From contig JAMXBB010000003.1 in assembly GCA_024138015.1 (NCBI GenBank), positions 70,900,468-70,964,467 of the forward strand: a stretch of DNA of 64,000 bases, read 5' to 3'. The translations under genes and the position numbers were made by a program. Source of the DNA: Lumnitzera littorea. Taxonomy: Eukaryota > Streptophyta > Magnoliopsida > Myrtales > Combretaceae. The notes under the pieces are model-generated. The model had not been told where the DNA came from. It did no database searches and saw nothing but the letters and a program-made list of their open reading frames with translations. Shown here one piece after another: positions 1 through 11,200 of the stretch (the first letter of the stretch is position 1; every line of letters starts with the position of its first letter).

Positions 1-98
1 CAAGGTGGTGTTGGGGAATCGTGTACAAGGTGATTATGGAGCCCCTTGGGATCGGATCAAGCCACAACCCAGTAACAGTGCGTTTCAGCTAGTGGTGT

Positions 99-143
<45 letters not shown>

Positions 144-2104
144 AGATGAAGAAGAAGAGTTTGGTTTTGATAGATGAAGGGTAAAAGTTGCCATTTGTCA
201 ATTTAAATGAGGGTAGAGTCAAAATAAAAGAGGTGTATTGGGAAAGGAATCAAGATTCCTTGGCTCTTCTTACTAATCCTAATGCAAAGATTAGAGGTAA
301 TTGCCATTCCATAGAATTCAAATTACATGGTGAAAAAAAGCAAGTGAATGATGTGACAAGGGTGTTATAAGGAATAAGAGGGGAATGGAATCGTTACTCT
401 CCCCAAGTAAATATGCTGCCAGAGATATGTCAAGCCACTCCATAGGCTAAGCATCAATGGCAGGTGAAAATCATAAGTTGGCATCATGCCATAATACAAC
501 AACATGGATTCAAAACCTTACTTTCTGCATTCAAATTCAACCTTACAAAATGGACATAAGCCCATTAGCTGAAATTTCCACATAATCTCCTAGCCCCTTC
601 AACCATCAGTTTTGTACAAGAAAGTCAATTGCAAATAATAAACATGAAATGTGGAAAGAGGGTAAACATGGAATTTACAAGGAATTCAAATCTTTGACTG
701 AATATTATTGCTGCTACAACAGCGTGCACTAACTTCAGTATAACTGTATTCAGATAAATGCCAAAAAAATTGATTATACAAATCCTCAATTGAAAATAGA
801 AAGGTGTATTAATGGATTTCTGTCATTCTACCAATAAATAATCACATGTAGAGCTCCATTCTTCAAGTTCCATTCAAATGTAATATGCATTCTCATCATG
901 TTATTAATTCATTCTTCCATCTCTTCGGCCCTCAATAGCAAACATGATAAGGTGAAAGGAGAGGTTCTAGCCCTCATTTCTTTTGAAATGATTTTAAGCT
1001 GACCAGTTGGAATGATCCATGAATGAAGCCTTGCTAAATCCTATAAGCAATTGAAGATTAAGAGAACAAGAATATATGACAGGAGCTTTTCTTTGCTTCC
1101 CGTATAAATCTGGTTCTACGAAAATGAATTGCCTTAAAAGATCTGGTACTAGAAAATCAAAAATTATTATTAATAATCTTATTATAAGTATGGTCTTATT
1201 AACAGGCATTCCACAGCACTTGTCAGGGGCCCAGAAAAGAAAGTACATGAAAAGTTGCAGTTTTTCTCTAGCCTGTTGACAAGTGCACACGAGGCACTCG
1301 TTAATTTTTTCCTCATAGTTGTTATAATAAATATGCACAAACTTTTCTCTACAGATTTTTTTGTAGCAATCTCAGAACACAGTGAAAATGTAAGCATCTA
1401 ACGCTGGCACGACATGCTACTGAAGTAATGAATATTAATATCTATAATGAAGCAAGATGATGCAAGTTCAGCCCTAAAGGGTAACAACATTTACCACAGG
1501 GGAACCTAGAAGTTCAATTGTCACACATTTAGAGGAGATAAAGGTAGGTAAACCCTGGTATACTTAGCAGGCATTACATCTTCCATCTCCTTCTCCAAGA
1601 AGCACAATTTATCAATTCCAACTAGAACCTCTTAAGCCTAGACATTCTTCATTTACCAAAACTCTTTCTCAAAATCAAAACAGAAATTACCATTGGTTCT
1701 TCAATTACACACCTTCAGTCCTAAATGCCCTGCTTCTATAGCAAGTTGCATTATCAAATTAACAAAAAATAAGCCTTGAAATAATGTTCAATAGGTTACC
1801 CTTTCTTTTTTTTGCAATTTGTATAGTACAACAACAAATTCCTTAGTGAACTCCTAATTTTTCCCCTGTAACATTGAGATTTACAGAGACTAAAGAAAAG
1901 AAAATTTCTTTGAGTTTGAATAACACAAGTAGTTTCCAGAGAATTAACTGGAGAGGGTTGGGATGACACTTTCACACACATCATTTAATGATGATAATTG
2001 TTAGGACATTCACTAATAGGTTTTAAGCCATTGTTACCTGAAGACCTCCAGGGCAATGCATTGAGAACTCATTTCTCAAAGTTGAATTTCTAAAAGGCAC
2101 TTAC
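1..2104 (-). other. Fd-GOGAT intron 9 (partial), no exon found
   Basis: This stretch follows the exon 9 donor and shows no peptide resembling the next Fd-GOGAT segment. It contains a GA microsatellite near the left edge and otherwise AT-rich sequence. A 60-codon open frame at 188-370 has no recognisable family and is probably chance. Confidence 0.7.
102..140. repeat. (GA)n microsatellite
   Basis: About 19 uninterrupted GA dinucleotides in Fd-GOGAT intron 9. It is (TC)n in the sense of the gene. Confidence 0.97.
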
Positions 2105-2250
2105 TGTTGGTGTCTTAAGATTGACTCATTGTCCATTTCTGTGGAGGAAAGGAAGTTCACAGGCTTCAAAGTTCGCATGTTCTCTTTGATCCATTTCCCA
2201 TACGGATTTGACAAAGCCACTCGCTTCTTGACCTCTGTATTCTCATACAC
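2105..2250 (-). CDS. GLU1: Fd-GOGAT exon 9 (last exon in window)
   Basis: It encodes 48 codons plus 2 nt, from VYENTEVKKRVAL through NPYGKWIKEN to NESILRHQ. It ends in phase 2 at ACA before a consensus donor GTAAGTG. The next exon expected (starting AFGY-like) is not found between 1 and 2104, so intron 9 is longer than 2.1 kb and the rest of the gene is off the left edge. Confidence 0.94.
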
Positions 2251-5200
2251 CTGCAATTGTGAAATTTTTGGCTAAGAACATAGCAATTTATTAGTCAGGG
2301 CTTAACAGAGTCTGTACAACATACAGCACTTGGAATGACATGTTTCACATCAAGCATATTAGACAACCAGATATATTATGAAATTCAACATGTAAAGATC
2401 TAGCATCCAATGAGATGAGGGACAAGATCTTCCTTGCAGCAAGAAACGATCTACCAAATGAACCATAAGTCATAAACAATGCAAATGCTATTTTATATTT
2501 CAGGAATACTATTTTGATCCCATTTATAAATTCACTTTTTATCTTGCAAACAGTTCTAGCTCGTTCACTTCACTGAATAAAGAGGGAATGAAATTGCTAT
2601 TCCCTCTCTATTCCATTAATTTGTGTATTACATTGTTTACTTGACATGTACAGCTATTCAGTAAGGCAAAAAATGCCGCTAAATAATAAATAGCTATTCA
2701 TGTCATGAACCCTATGAATGGCTGTTAGAATCAGATTTAGTGGCATATTCCCAAACTACCCTCCCTCTTCTTCTATCCTCCTCTTCTTCTTCGATGGTTA
2801 CTTCCTTAATTTTTCTTCTCTCTAAAATCAAAAATCCTTATATCCCAATATTTTTTTTTCTCATCAACCAAACCCTAATAATTAAACAAACAATTTCAAT
2901 TAGCAACAAAGAAACACTCAAATCAAAGGCCAAAAAAACAACAAATGAATAATGCCTCTAAAGGAAACAAGTCAGTTCTAGGACCTTCAGCCAATCATCT
3001 TCAAGCTCAATCTTTTAATCCCAAAGCCTTATATTTTAAGATCCGACATGACAGATTCAATGGAGACAGTGTCAAAGGCATGGGTAGCAGAAAAATAGTA
3101 GTGGTTAGGGTTTAAAACAATATGGGCAATATAGTCATTTCAGTTCTATTACTAGCCCATTCCTTGGAACCTTTTTAGTCCAACTAAACAATATAATAGC
3201 TAATTACAGTCTTATTTCATTCCTAGGAAACAGGAATTTTAGTACAAACCTATCATATTCAGTGAAGTGAACTACCAATTAATTTAGAGGGAAAAAAGAG
3301 AAATGAAAATGAAATAAACAAGATATCATAATTGCATTAATATTGCGAACAATATACGTATTGATTTGGCATGAGTTACAGAAAAACCAGGAACTTCTAG
3401 AAGTCGTTGCTTTGCCTTAACAATATGATGGTAGGTGCTAGAATTTGCTTGATGTATTTGGTAAACTCATAATTTGTGCCTGTCAAGCTTAGTGAAGATA
3501 ACACTTCAAAAAAGAAGTTAGAAAGCAAGCCCAACAAACCTGACCAGTGGTTAAATCAACGGCAATCATCATCCCTGGTCCAAGACGGCCCTTCATAGTT
3601 ACTCTTGACTCATCCACGGGCAGAACACCAACCTACATAAATTGCATCGTAGCCACAATACCTCATTTTAGGGTCAATCAAGATTTGCCCCAAAGATACT
3701 AGGTAGTTTGCAGAGTCCAAGCATTAATGCAACTTTCTTTTTAACAATAGTTTTCAAATTATCGTATTAAACCGGTAACCCTTTTTCTTTTAGAAATATC
3801 ATCAGTAGCTAAGCTGTCATGATTGTCAATAATTCTTTGAAGTGCTACAACAAAATCTGCCCTACATGCATATGACTTGTTGCAAGCCCTATAAGGCCAA
3901 GCATTAACAGCTGTTCATAAAATAAAAGAGGAAGTAGTGCACCAAGTCCATTCACAATTCTAGCAGAATATTGACCAATAGATATAAATGTAATTGCAAA
4001 TACTCATTTTTGAGGGAATATAGAAACTCATGACATATACAAGAATGCCCCATGTGGACCATACCCATGTTAAAGACTATTAAAGGTAGTCCTTGCAAGA
4101 GAGAAAAGCAAAAAGAACAACATAGCTGGAAGAACCTTGGAATTGTTCCATTAAAAAAATAAAGAAAAAGAAAAAGAAAAAGCCACCAGTTATGTTAACA
4201 TAAATCTCAATTTTGTGCATAAATGATTAAATTCAGCCCCACAAGAACATTTTCTTGACTTTTAGAATATGAAAGAAGAGAAATGTCATTTGGGCATCTT
4301 CAAAAAGGGTATCTGGACCAGCGATATTAAATATATGTATGTATATATATAAAAGCAAGGGTTTTTTCCCCCATTTTTGAAGACATTAAAAACACTGAAG
4401 TTGCTGGCAATCCCTAAGTTTTTTTTATGAAATTTTTTATTTATTCCTTTTTTTTTCCTGGGTGAAACCAATACCTAAGTTTCAATATAGTTTAAGCTGT
4501 ATAACTTAGTCTTTAAAGCAACTGTTCCAACCACAGTTATGTCATACTTCTGTCAACCAGCTATTCCATTAAAGTACATTGGATATAATCCATATATTAA
4601 CAAAATTTCTAAGTGCATATTGAACCTTCATAGGGACAGTAGGCTTGTATATGACAGGAAACTTTTAAGAACCACGGAGATTGAAGCAACTTCAGATGTT
4701 TTAGCTCTAGAATGAAAAATTGAAAGCAAAATAATTTAAGCAGATTCATCCCATTAACAATGTAATTTAATGGGGAAATGAAATGAGGAAGCTTAATATC
4801 TCTAAAGTTCAAATCATAGAAGAAAGATTTCTTACATCTTCCATACTGACATACTTGGCATATGAAAGACATAATTTTCTAGTAAAAAGAGAATGAAGAA
4901 AAAGAAAACATCATTTCGAAGCCAAATAAGCAGCAATTTATTCACCGCTTAATTTTGCCTATGAATGGGAAACACAGCAGATTGTGGGGAATCCCCAAGC
5001 ACATCCTGATGCCTGAACCATTTGAAAGTCTTACCTAACATATTTTGCGAGAAGGCAAATTCAAGTCTTTGAAAACATACCTCAGATGCAACATATACAA
5101 CATTGTCCTTTGTGCGCCAGTACCTTGCAGGCCGAAGTCCATTCCGATCAAGACAGGCCCCAACTGTTTTACCATCACTGTTACATGAGAACTATTAAGC

Positions 5201-8200
5201 AACAAGTTGGAGGAAAACCCATAAACATGGAATGGATGCAAGTGAAAATGAGAAAATGGGGCAAATTTAGTTTCTGAAACAGGAAATGCAATTGAGAATA
5301 TCATTTCCATAAAAGAAACAATCGGGGAGAGAGACCTAGCTATTAGAATTCATCATACATAAAAAACTGGACAACTTTAATATAGAATAATATCTCCAGG
5401 AGCTCTTACCATGGTTTTATGTCAGTGCACATGGCTTAACAACTGAATAGCAAGCAAGTTAAGAGGTATATTAAATGTCGTCCACTACTCATAGAGCAAT
5501 GTGTTTCCAGCTAGTCCACCAAGACTAACATAATCACATATAACAAGGTAAACTAGAAGATTTTCTTTCATCATGGATAAGTACATCCATGACTACTCTT
5601 TCTGTAGCATACTCACACATGTACAAACAAGAGAAACACTGATTCATAAGGTATTTGAAGGGAAAGATGGGATCTAGTGCTATATAAGACATCAGCCATG
5701 GCACTGCATGGTAGATAGAAATGAAGCATAAAAAGATCAGAGTTAATCAATATTTCCTGCATAAAAACCGTAAACAGCCTTTCTGATTAGGGGTAACCTG
5801 AACAAAAGCAATGCTGGACCATCCCAAGCCTCCATCTGGCCCTTGTAATAGTCATAGAAATCAACCACCTATGGCAAACAGCAAAAGGAATGGCACTCCC
5901 TTTATCAGATATCAGACTAAGTAAACTATTTCTAGAGTGCTGCAGGTCAAGGCATGTGGAGATTAGATCCAACTAACTTAACAAAAAGTTTAATCCATCC
6001 AATATTTGTGTGGTGCAATATTATCTTGTAAAACTCTCCCTCACTTGTGACAGTGATGAAATCCATCATTTGAACAATTAACAAACGGAAATGATGGCAC
6101 ATGAGCCAAACTTGGACCTCCTCTCTAATAACATATTAAATTTACATCACAACCAACTTATCTAAAAGTTTAAACTTAGAATAAATGGTATGCTTCTATT
6201 TTATCTAACCTTAGAATATGGGTAGCCGGAGTCCATGAAGGAATTTGTCTCTTAGGAGACATCCGATAAAATTGGAACGATACAGAGTAGATTAACATGG
6301 CCCCTACACAAGGATGATATACACAAATCGAGAAATTATCCAAATTTTTACAATCCAGCTAAATCTCGATATCTTAGGAGAATGTCTAGAGAAAGAGAAT
6401 CCTCTCCCTTCTCTCTAGAGTTCCCTTTCCCTACGTTCTCTATCATTCTCCTTTCTCTTCTTCCCTCTTTTGTTCTTTCATTTAGTTGTCTTTTCTATTC
6501 GTTCTTTACATTTTATAAAGTTTGATTCATCATTTCTATCTCACATGGTGCTCCTATGCGCATGTTTATGAGAAGAAGTAAGAAAGTGTCTTTTGAAGCT
6601 CATCTGGCTAAGGTCATAGCAACTCCTTTGGTTCCATCCTTAAGTCAAGGTAAGAAAAAGAAAATGAGTTCTTCTAAAAAAGTTATGGAAGAAGCTAAGG
6701 TAGAGCTGAAGAAAGGTTGAAGTTCATCCATCGATTCTCCCAATGGTGGTATTGAAGTGTTTTTGGGTGCTGCTTCGGATATCCTTACCTGTGATGCGTA
6801 TACCGAGGTAGTAAATCGCTTCTGGTCAAAAGAACTGACCTTATTTCTAGATGTCAAGAGGAATTTCCTCCTTTAGCTTCTGATCCTAAGTCCAAGGAAA
6901 AGAAAGTATCTGACCAAACCTCCTTTTTTGGTTTCTTGTCCAGCTCGACCTCTGACTCTACATTGAATGCTATGGTTAAAGTGGCAAACCAAATTGAGGA
7001 AAATTTTGAAAAGAAAAAATAAAAAGCTTTGAACCTTTCCAAGCCCATTACTACCTCTCTTGGAGAGGAAAACCAAAATCCACTACCCCCAAAAGGTCTC
7101 TCATTTACGGAAGTAGCAGTTAAGCACCATAATAACAAGGATACATCAACCTTTCTTGATGTGTCTCTAAGCTTTTACCTACCCAATATGAAGGGTGATA
7201 TAATCTGTGTTGAACCTCCTTATGAGGTTGCAAGTATTTAGCAAAATACTGCCGTAGGTTATTTCTTAGGAAGAGGCTTATCCTTCTTCTCTATCCATAA
7301 GCTTGCATTTGCAAAGTAGAGAAATGAGGGTCTTGTTGAGGTGCTCACTAATAGCAATGGCTATTTTTCCTTAAAGTTTAATGATGAGGACTCCCTTTCT
7401 AAGGTTCTTAGTCAATCATGGTTTTTTGCAAAACTTATGATTCTTAAGAGATGGAATATGGATGAGAATTATGATTGCATTCACCTAAAAAATCTTCCTA
7501 TTTAGGTTAGACTATGAGATGTTCCCATGCAATATCTCAATAAAGAGGGCATTAGTTATGCGACTGGTGCCATTAGTCGTCCACTTCAAGTTGATATTAT
7601 TTCGGCCAAATTAGAAAGGATCAAATATGTTTGGACCTCAATGGAAGTAGAAGCTAAGACAATTTTATTGCAAAGCATTGCTATGAGAAAAAAAGATGGC
7701 TCCTTAGTTATGGTTGATGTTGAATATCAAAACTTGCCATCTAATTGCTCAAAATGTCGAGTTTTTGGCCATTGCACGGCTAAGCGTGAAGAACAAAGTG
7801 CTTCCCAAGGTTCTTATTCAAATGTACGGGGGAGTAAGGGGCAACAAGAATTGCTACAACTCCCTAAAGCTATGGGAGGCATTGTGATTAAGGAGCTTGA
7901 CCAAAGTCACCCAAAGCTCCTAGACACTCCGGGGAAGGGCAAGGACATTGTCAACTAGACCCTTAATAAAAACAGTGATAGTTCCACAATCTAGTCCTCC
8001 TAATGAAGTTGATTATAGTAATATGCCAGTAGCACTAGTAGACTCGTAAATCCTATGTTCCTGATTCATTGGAAAACTATTCTTTAAAGGGAGAGGAGGT
8101 GGAGGTGAAAAAGAATAATTGGAATAAGATAATAAAGAAGAAGAAAAACTGTAGGAAAACCATGCAAGAGGCCATGGCTAAGGATAGAACTAGCTGTCCA

Positions 8201-11200
8201 AAAGACTTCGGGATATGTCCCTCTTAACCTATTTGTTGTACACTTTTCCTTTTGTATATATTATGTAAGTTTCCTAGAACATAAGAGGTCTTAATGACCC
8301 ACTCAAAGCGAAAGTTATCAAAAATTTTTGCTCAGATCATAGAATTTCTCTTTTGGATATTATTGAAACAAAAGTTAAAGAACAAAATAGACAACGTATT
8401 TAGTCGAGAGTCTTACCATCTTGGCATAATGAGTTACATCCTAGTGGAAGATTTTAGGTGACGTAGAATCCTACAATCTGATCAACTAATATCACAAATG
8501 CACAAGATCAATACATGCATTGCAAATGTCATCCCCTTAGTGAAGGTATGTGGTTTTGGCTAACATTTGTCTATGCAACAAACACAACTACAGAAAGGAT
8601 GGCCTTATGGAATAATCTTCTTCTCCTTAAGGAGTCTATTGTGAAGCCATGGTTAATTATTGGAGACTTCAATGAACATTGATCAGTTGAGGAAAAATTA
8701 AGAGGAAACGTGCACCTTACAGAAGATATGGATTAATTCAATGAATTTTGTTTTAAGGCTGAAATGGAAGATGCTAGAACAAGCGGTCCCATTTATACTT
8801 GGACCAAAAAAAGTCAATCAAATCTCTTTGCTACACGTTTGGATAGAGCCCTGATCAATCTTCCTTAAACCCAGTGCTACCTAGCTTCTAAAGTGCATGT
8901 CTTAGCGCTTAAGATCTTTGATCACTATCCACTAATAGTTCGTCTGAATGCTAATGATTGTCGAAGAAAAGTCCCTTTTAAATTCTTCGATTTTTGGAAA
9001 ACAAGTCCGAAATTCCTTCCAATAGTCAAGAAAGCATTGAGCTCTCAAGTTATAGGCACACCAATGTTTCAAGTGGTGTTGAAACTTAAGTTGCTGAAAA
9101 GTGAGTAAAGGAAACTTAACTGTAAGTCTTTCCATGACATTTCGGCTCAAGTGTTGCAAGCTAACCAACTCCTCTAAGAAAAACAAACTGCAAATAGAAG
9201 TTGCCCAATAAATGCTGATTGAGATGGAGAAAAAAAGTTGTATAAGGATTTTTATTTCAAGAGAGCAGCTAAGTAGTCATTCCTACACCAAGAACCTAAA
9301 GAGACATGGCTAAGGTTAAGGGATAAAAATACAGCTTTTTTCTTTAAGTCCATCAAGCAAAGATTGACCAAGAATAGTATTCACTATATACAAAGCTCGG
9401 ATGGTTCAATTATGAGTAGGAAGGAAAATATTTAAGATACAGCATTAAGCTTCTTTCAAAACTTGTTATCTAATGGCCAAAAAGGAGGTTGTCACCTAAA
9501 CATGCTTCCAAACATCATTAAGCAAAAAGTCATCAGTTTGCAATAAATCTTATTCAACCCATCTTGAATATAGAAGTGAAAGAAGCTATGTAGTCCTTAG
9601 CCAAAGATAAATCACTAGGCCCGGATGGATATAAAGCCAATTTCTTTCAATGTATGTAAGATGTGGTTAGAAGAGATGTGACTTTGGCTATCAAAGATTT
9701 CTTTGATATAGGTAAGTTGTTGAAATCTATCGATTCTACTTACTTAGCTCTTGTCCCAAAGGTTAGGACTACAGATTCCTCTAGGGACTTTTGACCAATA
9801 GCTTGTTGCAATATCCTATATAAATGTATCTCTAAAATTCTAGTAGACCGCCTCAAATCTGTAGTTTCTAACTTAATAGGCAAAAAACAATCTGCTTTTA
9901 TCAAGAGTAGGCGAATTGGAGAAAACGTTTTGGTTCCACAAGAACTTATGAATGGTTACCATAAGGGAGGTCATGGAGCTAGATGTACTATTAAAATTGA
10001 TATCATGAAGGCATACGATCATGTAAATCAATCATTCCTTAAACAAACTTTGTTTACAATGGGTTTTCCTCCTTTATTCATCTCTTGGATCATGGAGTGC
10101 GTCTCTACTCTTAGATTCTCTATTTGCATTAATGGTAAGCTAGTTGGTTTCTTTCCAAGTACACATGGCTTAAGACAAGGTAACCCCATCTCTCCATACC
10201 TCTTCGTCCTAATTATGGAAGTCTTATCCTGCCTTCTTAGGGAGTTGGATTCTAATCCTAATTTTAATTTCCATTGGAGATACAAGAAAGATAAACTCAC
10301 TCATTTGTGTTTTGCGGATAATCTAATAATCTTCTCAAAAGGTATCCAAGCTTCTATTATGTTGATCAAAGAGTGTCTGGATTTTTTCTTCAATCTTTCG
10401 AGCTTGTGATTTAGTCCCAACAAAAGTCTTGTCTTCTTCAACAAAGTTAGGAAAGAAGAAAAAGATCACATAGCCTCTTGTTTGGGCTTTCCGTAAGGAT
10501 CTTTACCTGTGAAGCATCTAAGAGTACCTCTCATTTCATCTAAACTATCCAAATTCAATTGTAGAAGCATTGTCAATCAGTTTGTTGCCTGAATTGGTCA
10601 TTAGACGTCCAAGGCTCTCTCATACGCTGGCTACCTTGAACTGATTAAGAGCATTCTCTTTTCTTTACAAGTTTTTTGGTCGTCTACCTTCCTTCTCCCC
10701 AAAAGCATCCTAAAAGATCTTTCTACGAAATCAAAAGGTTTTGTGTAATGGGTTTGATGAGCTTAAAGCTAAGGCAAAAGTTGCTTAGGGTGATGTTTGC
10801 CGTTCGAAGGATGAGGGAGGCTTAGGTATTTTGGAGCTCTCCTTATGAAATAAAGTTGCACAAATCAAACACACATGGAATCTTTGTTCGGATGTAGAAG
10901 GTACCCTTTGGCCAAGATGGGTTAAAAAATGAGCTTCTCAATAATAAAAATTTCTAAGTGATCAAAAAGCCGGCTCAAGGGTCTTGAACATGGTCCAAAC
11001 TCTTATAGGCTAGAACTCGGGTTCGCCCTCCTCATATGGAAAATAGGTGATGGGCAAAGAGTATTCTTATGGTATGATAATTGGCACACCAAAGACCCTC
11101 TTACATGTTGGTTGGGAGAAAGAGCCATCTATAGTATGGGGTGGAATAAGAACGCATGTGTAAGTTCTCTCATTAATAATAATGGTTAGAGGTAGCCCTC

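Noticed and set aside
994..1397. Overlapping short open frames in intron 9 (both strands)
   Set aside because: They overlap one another on opposite strands, have no family resemblance and lie in an intron without codon-like structure.
6247..6349. Functional U6 snRNA gene
   Set aside because: There is no USE or properly spaced TATA upstream, about 12 substitutions (one next to the ACAGAG box), and a LINE is attached to its 3' end.
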